Shown piece after piece: positions 25,479 to 34,260 of a stretch of DNA of 64,000 bases. Position numbers and translations under genes: made by a program. This DNA is from Modicisalibacter sp049808615 (GTDB taxonomy: Bacteria; Pseudomonadota; Gammaproteobacteria; Pseudomonadales; Halomonadaceae). Where the stretch lies: the NCBI RefSeq assembly GCF_049808615.1, contig NZ_JBNCAN010000005.1, positions 134,823 to 198,822 of the forward strand. Direction: 5' to 3'. The number at the start of each line of letters is the position of its first letter. Within the stretch, counting starts at the first letter, position 1. The notes beneath the pieces were generated by a model that did no database searches, had not been told where the DNA came from, and worked only from the letters and a program-made list of their open reading frames with translations.

Positions 25479-26857
25479 GTGCAGCACAAGCTTTTCTCAA
25501 CCGTCTGGAAGAGCGGGTCGCCAGTCGGCGCAACGTTTCTGGGGAATCTGAACCGAGCTGGATGGCGGCGCGGCGACAGGCTGGGGCGGCGCGCTTCGAG
25601 GCGATGGGCTTTCCGACCAAGCGTGACGAGGCCTGGAAATACACCGATGTGCGCCGAATCGGTGAAGGTGATTTCGGTCTTGCGCAGAATGCGGACTTTT
25701 CACGGTCGACGGCGGCAGCTCTTGGGCTGCCGCTGGATGCCATTCGTTTAAGCTTCGTCGACGGGATGTTTTCAGCGGAACTCTCCGATCTGGCGGATAT
25801 CCCTGCCGGTCTCACCGTCGAGCCCCTGTCTCAGGCGCTGAATGCCAATCATGAGGCAGTAGGTGGCAGTCTAGGGCGTTTGACCGGCGTGGATTTCTCG
25901 CCTTTCTCGGCATTGAATACTGCCTTTACAGAAGAAGGCGCAGTCATTCGCATTGGCCCGGGGGTGGTGGTCGACAAGCCGATCGTGGTGCAGTTCTTTT
26001 CCCGGGCCAATGATTCGCCGGTAATGAGCCACCCGCGTGTCTTGATCGAAGCCGGTGCCCGCAGCCAGGCTACCGTAATCGAGCATTATGTGGGCGAAGA
26101 AGAGGCCGCCAACTTCACCAACATGGTCGGCGAAATATTGCTCGAACGCGGCGCAATCCTCGAACATTACATCTTGCAGGAAGCGCCCCTGGGCGATTCT
26201 CATGTTGCCAGTCTGCATATCGATCAAGGGCGCGATAGCCGTTTTACCTCCTTCAACATCAATCTGGGCGGCGCCCTGGTGCGCAACGACCTGGTGGCGG
26301 ATCTCAATGCCCAAGGCGCGGAGGCCAACTACTACGGTCTGTTCTTCGCCCAGGGTCGCCAGCACGTGGACAACCATACCCTGGTCAATCACAACGAGCC
26401 GCATACCTTTTCCAACGAGAACTATAAGGGCATCCTCGGCGATCGAGCCCGGGGCGTGTTCAACGGCAAGGTCATCGTCAAACGCGACAGTCAGAAGATC
26501 GAGGCGCATCAGAGCAATGCCAACTTGCTGCTCTCGGATCGTGCCGAGATCGACACCAAGCCGGAACTGGAAATCTATGCCGACGACGTCAAATGCTCCC
26601 ATGGCGCCACCACCGGTCAGCTTGACGAGAATGCCGTTTTCGCTTTGCGGACCCGGGGCATCGATGAGCAGACGGCCCGCGGTCTGCTGACCCTGGCCTT
26701 CGCCGGCGAGGTGATGGAGCAGGTCACGCTGGATACAGTGGCAGAACGTGTCGAGCGTACCGTGGCCGGCAAGCTCCCTGAACGCTTCAATCTAGGCGAT
26801 CTGGTGGAGGTGTCCGCTGCGGATGAGGCCGATAGCGCCCAAAGGAGTTCATCATGA
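25475..26857 (+). CDS. sufD: SufD, Fe-S scaffold partner
   Basis: SufD pairs with SufB and SufC in cluster assembly and helps iron entry. The 460-residue product has the N-terminal helical part with FPTKRDEAWKYTDVRRI and a beta-helix core (QATVIEHYVGEEEAANFTNM). The C-terminal region has NYKGILGDRARGVFNGKVIV, KIEAHQSNANLLLSD and VKCSHGATTGQLDENAVFAL, with the His expected at the SufB-SufD interface. ATG 25475 overlaps the sufC stop, and the stop overlaps the sufS start. Translational coupling through the cluster is evident. Confidence 0.96.
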   Translation: MSAAQAFLNRLEERVASRRNVSGESEPSWMAARRQAGAARFEAMGFPTKRDEAWKYTDVRRIGEGDFGLAQNADFSRSTAAALGLPLDAIRLSFVDGMFSAELSDLADIPAGLTVEPLSQALNANHEAVGGSLGRLTGVDFSPFSALNTAFTEEGAVIRIGPGVVVDKPIVVQFFSRANDSPVMSHPRVLIEAGARSQATVIEHYVGEEEAANFTNMVGEILLERGAILEHYILQEAPLGDSHVASLHIDQGRDSRFTSFNINLGGALVRNDLVADLNAQGAEANYYGLFFAQGRQHVDNHTLVNHNEPHTFSNENYKGILGDRARGVFNGKVIVKRDSQKIEAHQSNANLLLSDRAEIDTKPELEIYADDVKCSHGATTGQLDENAVFALRTRGIDEQTARGLLTLAFAGEVMEQVTLDTVAERVERTVAGKLPERFNLGDLVEVSAADEADSAQRSSS

Positions 26858-28104
26858 CAGCCATGACCGCTTTGAACGAGTCGGTTCTGGACGTCACGCG
26901 AGTGCGCCGTGATTTCCCGATTCTTGAGCGTCAAGTACACGGTAATCCGCTCATTTATCTGGACAATGCGGCCACCAGCCAGACGCCGCGGCAGGTCATC
27001 GAGACGCTGGATCATTACTACCGGCACTATAATGCCAATATCCATCGTGGCCTGCATACCCTGGCGGATGAGGCAACAGCGGCCTTCGAGCAGACTCGGG
27101 ATAGCGTACGCGACTTCATCGGTGCCGCGGATCGCCGCGAAATCGTGTTCACCAGCGGCACCACCGAGGCCATCAACCTGGTGGCCAACAGCTGGGGGTG
27201 GGCCAATCTCAAACCCGGCGACGAGATTCTGATCTCCCAACTGGAGCACCACTCGAATATCGTGCCTTGGCAGTTGCTCGCCGAGCAGCTCGAGCTTGTC
27301 ATTCGTGTCATCCCGGTGGATGAGCAGGGCGCCCTGGATATGACCGCCTATCGCGAACTGTTCACCGAGCGCACGCGCCTGGTCGCGGTCAATCATATCT
27401 CCAACGCCTTCGGTACCATCAATCCGGTGCGTGAGATGGCGGCCATCGCTCATCGCCATGGTGCACTGATCATGGTGGATGGTGCCCAGGCGGCGCCTCA
27501 CGAGCCCGTGGACGTGCAGCATATCGATGCGGATTTCTACGCCTTTTCGGCTCATAAGGTCTACGGCCCAACCGGCGTTGGCGTACTCTATGGCAAGGCG
27601 GCGCTACTCGAGGCCATGCCACCTTGGCAGGGCGGTGGCGAGATGATCCGCACGGTTTCCTTCGATGCCGGCACCACCTACGCCGCAATACCGCATAAGT
27701 TCGAGGCGGGCACGCCGCCCATCGCCGAAGTCGTGGGTCTGGGGCGCGCCCTCTCTTGGGTCAACGACATCGGCATCTCGCTGATCGGCGCCTGGGAGCA
27801 GCAGCTGTTGATGCATGCCACCAAGCGCATGACGAGCATCGATGGGCTGCGCATTCTGGGTACCGCACCTCACAAGGCCGGCGTCATCTCCTTTGTCGTC
27901 GATGGTGCCCATGCCCAGGATATCGGCCTACTGATCGATCAGCTCGGCGTGGCGGTGCGTACCGGCAATCATTGTGCTCAGCCGTTATTACAGCACTTCG
28001 GTGTCGAGGCGACTTGTCGTGCCTCCTTCGCCGCCTACAATACGTTCGAGGAGATAGAGGCATTCGTCGCCGCGTTGGAGCGAGTCATCAGGATGGTGCG
28101 TTGA
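26854..28104 (+). CDS. sufS: SufS, cysteine desulfurase
   Basis: PLP enzyme that takes sulfur from cysteine for SUF assembly. The 416-residue product has YLDNAATSQTPRQVIE, FTSGTTEAINLVANS, EHHSNIVPWQ and MVDGAQAAPHEPVDVQ. The PLP lysine lies in FYAFSAHKVYGPTGVGVLYG, and the catalytic Cys region is VRTGNHCAQPLLQHFG, typical of group II desulfurases. ATG 26854 overlaps the sufD stop. SufS enzymes usually need SufE or SufU to pass on sulfur; neither gene is in this operon. Confidence 0.96.
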   Translation: MTAMTALNESVLDVTRVRRDFPILERQVHGNPLIYLDNAATSQTPRQVIETLDHYYRHYNANIHRGLHTLADEATAAFEQTRDSVRDFIGAADRREIVFTSGTTEAINLVANSWGWANLKPGDEILISQLEHHSNIVPWQLLAEQLELVIRVIPVDEQGALDMTAYRELFTERTRLVAVNHISNAFGTINPVREMAAIAHRHGALIMVDGAQAAPHEPVDVQHIDADFYAFSAHKVYGPTGVGVLYGKAALLEAMPPWQGGGEMIRTVSFDAGTTYAAIPHKFEAGTPPIAEVVGLGRALSWVNDIGISLIGAWEQQLLMHATKRMTSIDGLRILGTAPHKAGVISFVVDGAHAQDIGLLIDQLGVAVRTGNHCAQPLLQHFGVEATCRASFAAYNTFEEIEAFVAALERVIRMVR

Positions 28105-28116
28105 AACGGAGCAGAC

Positions 28117-28680
28117 ATGCAGCAACTGGAAGGGCTCTACAAAGGGCAGCAGATACCCTTGCAACGCGATATCGAGGCGATCTCGATCCCGTTTGGCAAG
28201 AGCGTCACGATCACTGAAGACAGCAGTGTCTCCGTGATGCAGGCCAAGGGAAGTACGATCAGCGTCGCCTACGAGGGACGGCTTTTCCTGATTGAGGGTA
28301 GTGATTTCGATGCGCTGGGGTTAGATCCTCTGCCGCGTCCAACGCTTTCGGCAGAGGCCAGTGAGGAAGAGATCGAGCAGTTCGTCTGGGATCAGCTAAG
28401 AACCTGCTATGATCCCGAGATTCCGGTCAACATCGTCGATCTCGGACTCGTATATGGCTGCCGTATCGAGCATTTGCTGACCGGGGAGCGCATAGTGACC
28501 GTGCGCATGACTCTCACGGCCCCGGGGTGCGGCATGGGCGATGTCATCGCCGAGGACGCTCGGCGTAAGATTCTCGGTGCTCCTCAGATATCCCGGGTAC
28601 ACATCGAAACGGTGTTTGATCCTCCCTGGAGCCGGGAAATGATGAGCGAGGAAGCGCGCCTGGAACTGGGCATGTTTTAA
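28117..28680 (+). CDS. sufT: SufT, putative Fe-S assembly/maturation protein
   Basis: SufT is a DUF59-type protein that assists Fe-S cluster maturation; its exact role is not settled. The 187-residue product has an N-terminal family-specific part (about 1-85) and a C-terminal MIP18/DUF59 domain. That domain has CYDPEIPVNIVDLGLVYGC and LTAPGCGMGDVIAED, with the conserved Cys in PGCGMG. It follows sufS by 12 bases and closes the operon. SufT in this position is known in several proteobacteria, which supports the name. Confidence 0.9.
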   Translation: MQQLEGLYKGQQIPLQRDIEAISIPFGKSVTITEDSSVSVMQAKGSTISVAYEGRLFLIEGSDFDALGLDPLPRPTLSAEASEEEIEQFVWDQLRTCYDPEIPVNIVDLGLVYGCRIEHLLTGERIVTVRMTLTAPGCGMGDVIAEDARRKILGAPQISRVHIETVFDPPWSREMMSEEARLELGMF

Positions 28681-28745
28681 GTGATTGTGGGTTCCGTCGT
28701 TGACTGATACTCCAGCCGTTTGAGTAGGCTTGAATAGGAAATGCG

Positions 28746-29423
28746 ATGCGGCTGGTAGCAGTGTCGATACTAAAAAATTGTGCGCTGGGTTTGACTGCCG
28801 TGATGCTGTTGATTGGTAGCATTGTGCTTGCGGCCAATGTCTGGATCGTGGCGCGCACCCAGGATCGCATCGAGCATGATTTGCCACTATGCGCCGCCGA
28901 GCCTGTAGGCGTGGTATTCGGTACGTCCTATTGGGCGCGGGGAGGAGGGCGCAACCCTCATTATTCCGCACGACTGGACGCGGCTTCTCGCCTGCTGCGC
29001 CTCAAACGCGTGCAGCATCTGCTGCTTTCCGGGGATAATCGCACGCGCTTTTACAATGAGCCGGTGACCATGTGGCGTGATCTGCGTGATGTCAATGTAC
29101 CGAACAAGGACATGACATTGGATTACGCAGGTTTCAGTACCTTCGATACCTTGGTACGTGCGAAGGAGGTATTTGGACTCACGCGTATCTTGTTGATCAC
29201 CCAAGAATGGCATTTGCCTCGCGCATTGTTCATTGCCGAGGCGCTTGGCTTAGAAGCGCAGGGGTGCGCCATACCTACCGAATCGGTGGAAGGCACCTGG
29301 CGATTGAAAGCACGGGAGTGGTTGGCGCGGGTAGGGATGTTGGGAGATCTCTATCTTTGGAAGCGCGAGCCTTATTTTCTCGGCCCGTCGGAGCCAATAC
29401 GGATCGCTCCCTCGTCGTACTAG
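28746..29423 (+). CDS. sanA: SanA/YdcF-like DUF218 membrane protein
   Basis: The 225-residue product has one N-terminal membrane segment (about residues 8-32) and a DUF218 domain with GVVFGTSYWARGGGRNPHYSARLDAA, HLLLSGDN, TLDYAGFSTFDTLVRAKEVF and ILLITQEWHLPRALFIAEALG. This matches E. coli SanA, an envelope protein linked to vancomycin exclusion at high temperature. Its chemistry is unknown; DUF218 proteins are thought to act on nucleotide-like or envelope substrates. It stands alone 65 bases after sufT and could be read through from the suf operon. Confidence 0.85.
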   Translation: MRLVAVSILKNCALGLTAVMLLIGSIVLAANVWIVARTQDRIEHDLPLCAAEPVGVVFGTSYWARGGGRNPHYSARLDAASRLLRLKRVQHLLLSGDNRTRFYNEPVTMWRDLRDVNVPNKDMTLDYAGFSTFDTLVRAKEVFGLTRILLITQEWHLPRALFIAEALGLEAQGCAIPTESVEGTWRLKAREWLARVGMLGDLYLWKREPYFLGPSEPIRIAPSSY

Positions 29424-29478
29424 CATTTTTCGATTTCAGAAGATGCTTGAGCCGGTTCAGACCTGATTCAGGCCAAAC

Positions 29479-29925
29479 TCAGCGTCTCTTGCGTGGTTTC
29501 TGTAGCCGATAAAGCTCACGTATGAGTGCGCGACATCCTTTCCAGCAGCGCTCGATAGCCGGCTCGATCAAATCGGGCAAAGGGTGTGTGTACAAGGTTG
29601 CCAGCGCCTGCATCAGCACCCGCTCCTGCTCGAGCAACTCGGCGACCAGCACCTGAGCGTCATCGCTGACAAAGCTCTTGAGACGACTCCACAGCCAGAG
29701 ATAATCGTCGCGCTCGACATCCGCGTCCCGGGGGAGCAGATTGAGGTGCTGCTTGGCCAAGGCCTGCAGCTCGCGCATCGCCTTATCGCGTTCTTCGTAA
29801 TGCGGCTTCAGGGTGTCGCGCAGCGAGGGACGCAAGCGCTCCAGATTGTCTTGAAAATAATCGAGACTATCCGCCAGCGCCTCCAGCACACTATCCATCG
29901 CCACTTGGCGATTATCGAGAAACAT
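29479..29925 (-). CDS. Hypothetical helical-bundle protein
   Basis: I do not recognise this 148-residue protein with certainty. It is predicted to be almost all helix, with long amphipathic stretches, a central acidic LLPRDADVERDDYLWLW and a basic C-terminus ending PRKRR. The pattern recalls four-helix-bundle proteins of the DUF2383/PA2169 type, but the similarity is weak. A very strong ribosome site, GGAGGAGGTGA, precedes ATG 29925 by eight bases, so it is surely translated. It lies alone between sanA (convergent) and rimK (same strand). Confidence 0.7.
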   Translation of the reverse strand: MFLDNRQVAMDSVLEALADSLDYFQDNLERLRPSLRDTLKPHYEERDKAMRELQALAKQHLNLLPRDADVERDDYLWLWSRLKSFVSDDAQVLVAELLEQERVLMQALATLYTHPLPDLIEPAIERCWKGCRALIRELYRLQKPRKRR

Positions 29926-30052
29926 GAGCAGTCACCTCCTCCGGTGACGCAGATTGTGCGGGGGGAAACAGTGTTTTGCTAGCCCTTGAGCCAAGAATTT
30001 TTTTGTTTGCACGTTTGTGGCTCACGGCTTGCACTCGATATACCGGATATTG

Positions 30053-30961
30053 CTATCCCTTGGGCTTCGAGGGCGTCTTGCGCTTCGGTGCTGTATGTTT
30101 TTCCATGTGTTCGATGATCAAGCCCGCGATGTCCTTGCCGGTAGCGGTTTCGATACCCTGAAGGCCCGGGGACGAGTTGACCTCCATGATCACCGGCCCG
30201 TGGTTGGAACGCAGTAGATCGACCCCTGCCACCTGCAGTCCCATGGCCTTGGCGGCACGGATCGCGGTGGAACGCTCTTCGGGAGTGATACGAATCACGC
30301 TAGCACTGCCACCGCGATGAAGATTGGAACGAAATTCCCCCTCTGCCGCTTGACGCTTCATTGAGGCCACTACCTTGTCGCCGATGACCAGGCAGCGAAT
30401 ATCGGCACCCTTGGCTTCCTTGATGTACTCCTGAATCATGATGTTGGCTTTCATGCCCATGAAGGCCTGAACCACCGACTCGGCGGCCTGGTTGGTTTCC
30501 GCCAGCACCACGCCGATGCCTTGGGTGCCTTCGAGTAATTTGATGACCAGAGGAGCCCCTTTGACCATGGTGATCAAATCGGGAATATCGTCTGGGGAAT
30601 GGGCGAAGCCGGTGATCGGCAGGCCCAGTCCCTTGCGCGAGAGCAACTGCAGTGAGCGCAGCTTGTCCCTGGAGCGGGTGATCGACACGTTGTCGTTGAG
30701 CACATAGGTGCCCATCATCTCGAACTGACGCAGTACCGCACAGCCATAGAAGGTAACCGAGGCGCCGATGCGAGGAATCACCGCATCGAAATGCTCCAGT
30801 TGCGCGCCTCTGTAATGAATCGAGGGACGATGAGAGGCGATGTTCATGTAGCAGCGCAGGGTATCCACGACTCTCGCGCTGTGACCGCGGCTTTCCGCAG
30901 CCTCTGCCAACCGGCGGGTGGAATATAGATTGCGGTTACGCGACAACAGAGCGATATGCAT
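30053..30961 (-). CDS. rimK: RimK, ribosomal protein S6 glutamate ligase
   Basis: RimK is an ATP-grasp ligase that adds glutamates to the C-terminus of ribosomal protein S6. The 302-residue product (E. coli 300) begins MHIALLSRNRNLYSTRRL. It shows RIGASVTFYGCAVLRQFEMM, the ATP-grasp motifs PLVIKLLEGTQGIGVVLAE and MIQEYIKEAKGADIRCLVIG, and the metal site VIMEVNSSPGLQGIE. The rimB gene lies 33 bases upstream on the same strand. In pseudomonads RimK answers to c-di-GMP together with RimA and RimB. No rimA gene is evident here. Confidence 0.95.
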   Translation of the reverse strand: MHIALLSRNRNLYSTRRLAEAAESRGHSARVVDTLRCYMNIASHRPSIHYRGAQLEHFDAVIPRIGASVTFYGCAVLRQFEMMGTYVLNDNVSITRSRDKLRSLQLLSRKGLGLPITGFAHSPDDIPDLITMVKGAPLVIKLLEGTQGIGVVLAETNQAAESVVQAFMGMKANIMIQEYIKEAKGADIRCLVIGDKVVASMKRQAAEGEFRSNLHRGGSASVIRITPEERSTAIRAAKAMGLQVAGVDLLRSNHGPVIMEVNSSPGLQGIETATGKDIAGLIIEHMEKHTAPKRKTPSKPKG

Positions 30962-30994
30962 GATGTTCTCCAGGCCTGACGAAATGGAAGCAGT

Positions 30995-31432
30995 TTAAGG
31001 TTCGCCGTGAAGGAAGGCGGCGCCGGGGGCGACCAGCAGGCGACGCATGGCACGACGCCCCAGCAGCATGGGATGACGCATCTCGCGGCGATCCACCAGC
31101 GTCAACTCCACCGGATAGTCCAGCTCCCCCAGCAGCATATGGGTCCGCACGACATAGCGCCACTGGGCATGACCATTGGAACTGGTCACTCTGCGACGGT
31201 CATGCAGATGCATCCTGACTGGATGAGCCGGGCTCTCCGGTCCGCCGCCACGAGTGATGAAGCTGACCCACATATGACCATCATCCTCGTAGCTGTCGAT
31301 GTCTTCGGCATGCAGTGCCGAGGTCCGTGCGCCGGTATCGATCTTGCAGCACAGGGATAGGCTAAGCTCGGGTAGCGTCACCATCTCGCGACGGCCCACG
31401 ACTGCCTTGGCTTGATAGGGCAATGCTTTCAT
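30995..31432 (-). CDS. rimB: RimB, retropepsin-like ATP-dependent zinc protease
   Basis: A 145-residue aspartic-type protease-like protein. It has the retropepsin signature KIDTGARTSALHA near residues 30-42 and a second conserved strand LLGRRAMRRLLVAP near the end. The family is annotated as ATP-dependent zinc protease (RimB) and sits with RimK in many gammaproteobacteria, where it trims or modulates glutamylated S6. It starts three bases after the end of the DUF3549 gene, suggesting a DUF3549-rimB-rimK transcript. Confidence 0.88.
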   Translation of the reverse strand: MKALPYQAKAVVGRREMVTLPELSLSLCCKIDTGARTSALHAEDIDSYEDDGHMWVSFITRGGGPESPAHPVRMHLHDRRRVTSSNGHAQWRYVVRTHMLLGELDYPVELTLVDRREMRHPMLLGRRAMRRLLVAPGAAFLHGEP

Positions 31433-31435
31433 GAC

Positions 31436-32473
31436 TCAGGTTCTTCCAGGACTAAATTGGTTCAGGCGCTGCCGGGTCTGAGATTCCTGGTCAGCTTGAC
31501 GCAGACTGATCAACAGGGGTAAGCGCAAGCGTGGGATCAAGGCAAGGCTGCGGATCATCATGGCAAAGTGGGTGCCTTCATCTTGCGCGAGTCGTTCGAT
31601 GAATCGGGGTAAGCGTTCGGCATCCTCGAGCTGTGGCCATCCCCTGGCAGCAATGGCCGCCAGCAGATCCGGGCCACAGGCCGCGCTGTCTTCGAGCAAT
31701 TCATCGTACCAGGCCCCCACGATCTCCTTGTCGCTTTGTCCAACGGCGCGTACGCACCCGCAGAAGGTCTCGATATCACCCTCAAGGGCAGCCTGTTCGC
31801 CGCGCTCGATCAACGATCGGGTCAATGCATCCGATAATGGCTTATGTTCCAAACAGTGGCACAGTGGACGTAACACTTCCAGTGGTAACGCAGGTAACCG
31901 AAGGGCCAGTTCATTACCTTGTTGATCGTCGTGCCGAACGACAAAATCTGCCACGCCTTGCAGGCCCAGTGTCTGCCACTGCTCTTCTGGCGTCTGCCCC
32001 GTGAGATAGGCGTCGGCAGATTCGAAATGCTCGCTGGCCGCCCGCGCCAGATCGTGACTCGCGTGGGCATGCAGCATGGCGCGTTGGGTCATGTTCGGGG
32101 TAAACGTCAGCGGATTATCCTGCATCAGATTGTCGATGCGCTTCGCTGAATGATCGGTATCCGGTGAGGCAGTGGCGCCCAAGGTTTCCAGCAAGCGTTG
32201 CAAAAAGGCATCCCGAGGCGCCGGGTCCAACAGGCCCTGTTCGTCCAGCGGTAAGGACAAGAACCAGATCAATGGATCGTCGCGATCGCCAATCTGAAAG
32301 ATGCAGGCAAATTGGGCGTGGTCCAGCCAAGGCCACGGCCAGGCAAGATCGCCCGCCTCGAAGGCGCTTAAGATACTGGCAGGGCAGGGCGCCACCTGAC
32401 GTCCAAGCGTATAAAAACGAGCAGACGCGCCAACACGGGTAAAGAATTCACCAAGCGAAAGTATCGGCTGCAT
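31436..32473 (-). CDS. DUF3549 family protein
   Basis: A 345-residue cytoplasmic protein of unknown function. It starts MQPILSLGEFFTRVG, and a region near residue 90 reads PLIWFLSLPLDEQGLLDPAPRD, the recognisable core of DUF3549 proteins found in Pseudomonas and Halomonas relatives. The rest is helical with many Leu and Glu residues and no catalytic motif I recognise. ATG 32473 follows GGAGGATGTC; a longer frame to 32512 is possible. It is first in a likely operon with rimB and rimK, which may hint at a translation-linked role. Confidence 0.85.
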   Translation of the reverse strand: MQPILSLGEFFTRVGASARFYTLGRQVAPCPASILSAFEAGDLAWPWPWLDHAQFACIFQIGDRDDPLIWFLSLPLDEQGLLDPAPRDAFLQRLLETLGATASPDTDHSAKRIDNLMQDNPLTFTPNMTQRAMLHAHASHDLARAASEHFESADAYLTGQTPEEQWQTLGLQGVADFVVRHDDQQGNELALRLPALPLEVLRPLCHCLEHKPLSDALTRSLIERGEQAALEGDIETFCGCVRAVGQSDKEIVGAWYDELLEDSAACGPDLLAAIAARGWPQLEDAERLPRFIERLAQDEGTHFAMMIRSLALIPRLRLPLLISLRQADQESQTRQRLNQFSPGRT

Positions 32474-32771
32474 GACATCCTCCATGGTCGGGCGCTCACG
32501 GTAGCGCGTCATTTACCGGCTGGCCAGTCCAGGATCTGATCAAAAAATAAGCACTGATGACAAGTCATTCTGAGCCGGGGGTACGCGACGAAACTTCAGA
32601 GGTTATCCACAGGATCATGCACGCTTTGTGTGAACGATTGGGCCAGACCCTACATGATCGGGAAAATTGACAGACTCTATTAGTCAAAAGCGCGACTTTT
32701 CTTTAGGCTATGTAACCAAAAGGAATACTCGATTAGCTTCCTTATTCTTTATATGTGAAATGGAGAAGTTC

Positions 32772-33533
32772 ATGAAACATCTTCTTGTGAGTGCATTGCT
32801 GTCTGCCTCGGTTGGTCTGTCAGGGCAAGCCTTTGCTCAAACCGGTGACGAGACACTCAAGGTCGGCATGTCCGGCAAGTATTTCCCCTTCACCTTCGTT
32901 GAGCAGGACAAGCTAAAGGGCTTCGAGGTGGATGTCATGGATGCAGTGGCCAAGCGCTTGGGTATCGATGTCGACTATGTCACCGCGAATTTTTCTGGGC
33001 TGTTCGGCATGCTCGAATCCGGGCGCATCGATACGATTGCCAATCAGATCACCATCACCGACGAGCGTCAGCAGAAATACGTTTTTACCCAACCCTACGT
33101 CTACGACGGTGCTCAGGTGGTGGTCAAGCGCGGCAACGAAAGTATCGATGGGGTCGAGGATCTGCGTGGCAAGACCGTAGCGGTCAATCTTGGCTCGAAT
33201 TACGAGCAGCTGCTACGGGAATTGCCCTATTCCGATGAGATCGATATTCGCACCTACGAAAGCAACATCGAGCAGGACACCGCCCTGGGTAGAGTGGACG
33301 CCTTTGTCATGGACCGGGTCAGTGCCAGCCAGGTGATCAAGGAAAAGCCGCTGCCGCTTGCGTTGGCTGGCAAACCCTTTTCTGAGATCCGTAACGCCCT
33401 GCCATTCCGGGACGATGAAGAAGGCCGCAAGCTGCGTGATCGAGTCAACCAGGCATTGACCGAGCTTCAGGAAGAGGGCGCTCTGAGCGACATCTCACAG
33501 GAGTGGTTCGGCAGCGATATCACTCAGCCGTGA
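32772..33533 (+). CDS. Cystine/polar amino-acid ABC transporter, binding protein
   Basis: Periplasmic solute-binding protein (family 3) of a polar amino-acid importer. The 253-residue product has a signal peptide (about 1-22, ending GQAFAQ). The binding domain has KVGMSGKYFPFTFVEQDKLKGFEVDVMDA, GLFGMLESGRIDTIANQIT and DAFVMDRVSA. It resembles cystine-binding FliY/TcyJ most. ATG 32772 follows GGAGAAGTTC. Ligand cannot be fixed from motifs alone. Permease and ATPase genes follow, making a complete importer. Confidence 0.88.
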   Translation: MKHLLVSALLSASVGLSGQAFAQTGDETLKVGMSGKYFPFTFVEQDKLKGFEVDVMDAVAKRLGIDVDYVTANFSGLFGMLESGRIDTIANQITITDERQQKYVFTQPYVYDGAQVVVKRGNESIDGVEDLRGKTVAVNLGSNYEQLLRELPYSDEIDIRTYESNIEQDTALGRVDAFVMDRVSASQVIKEKPLPLALAGKPFSEIRNALPFRDDEEGRKLRDRVNQALTELQEEGALSDISQEWFGSDITQP

Positions 33534-33585
33534 GCCTTCATGAACAGCCGTGAGATCCCGCAGAGAGCCAAGGAATTACCACTAG

Positions 33586-34260
33586 ATGAATGCGCTTGAC
33601 GTTGACTACATGCTGGGCCTGATGCCGATTCTGCTCAGCTATCTACCGCTGACCCTGGAAATGGCCGCCGCGGGTATGGTGCTGGCATTGATCCTTGCAT
33701 GCCTGATGGCGGTGGTGAGGGTGCTGGCGATTCCTGGGCTCAATGCTATCACGCTGCTGTTCATCTCGTTTTTTCGCGGCACGCCGTTGCTGGTGCAGCT
33801 GTTCCTGTTCTACTACGGTCTGCCACAGTTGCTGAGCGTGCTGACTCAGATCAATGGTATTACGGCCACCATCATGGGCTTGACACTGCATTTTTCGGCT
33901 TACATGGCGGAGTCGATCCGGGCGGCCATTGTCGGCGTCGATCGTAGTCAGACCGATGCGGCGCTGTCGATCGGCATGACTCGGGGGCAGACGATGCGGC
34001 GCGTCGTGCTGCCTCAGGCAACTCGAGTGGCGGTGCCGACGCTGATGAATTACTTCATCGACATGATCAAGGCCACTTCTCTGGCATTCACTTTGGGTGT
34101 TACCGAGTTGATGGGAGCCACGCAAAAAGAGGCCGCGGGCAGTTTTCTCTATTTCGAGGCCTTTATCAGCGTGGCGCTGATCTATTGGGGAATCGTCGAA
34201 TTGCTGGCCTGGCTGCAACGGCGCCTCGAGACACGACTCAACAGGGCATATCAGCGATGA
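33586..34260 (+). CDS. Polar amino-acid ABC transporter, permease
   Basis: The 224-residue inner-membrane permease has five or so membrane helices and the HisM/YecS family features: an N-terminal LTLEMAAAGMVLALILA, then FRGTPLLVQLFLFYYGLP. The cytoplasmic EAA loop reads AALSIGMTRGQTMRRVVLPQA. It probably works as a homodimer, as only one permease gene is present. Closest family type is TcyL/YecS (cystine). Its stop overlaps the ATPase start (ATGA). Confidence 0.9.
   Translation: MNALDVDYMLGLMPILLSYLPLTLEMAAAGMVLALILACLMAVVRVLAIPGLNAITLLFISFFRGTPLLVQLFLFYYGLPQLLSVLTQINGITATIMGLTLHFSAYMAESIRAAIVGVDRSQTDAALSIGMTRGQTMRRVVLPQATRVAVPTLMNYFIDMIKATSLAFTLGVTELMGATQKEAAGSFLYFEAFISVALIYWGIVELLAWLQRRLETRLNRAYQR

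Noticed and set aside
32667..32687. TTGAC...GTCAA dyad before the ABC binding-protein gene
   Set aside because: Only five paired bases with a wide spacer; too weak to call an operator.
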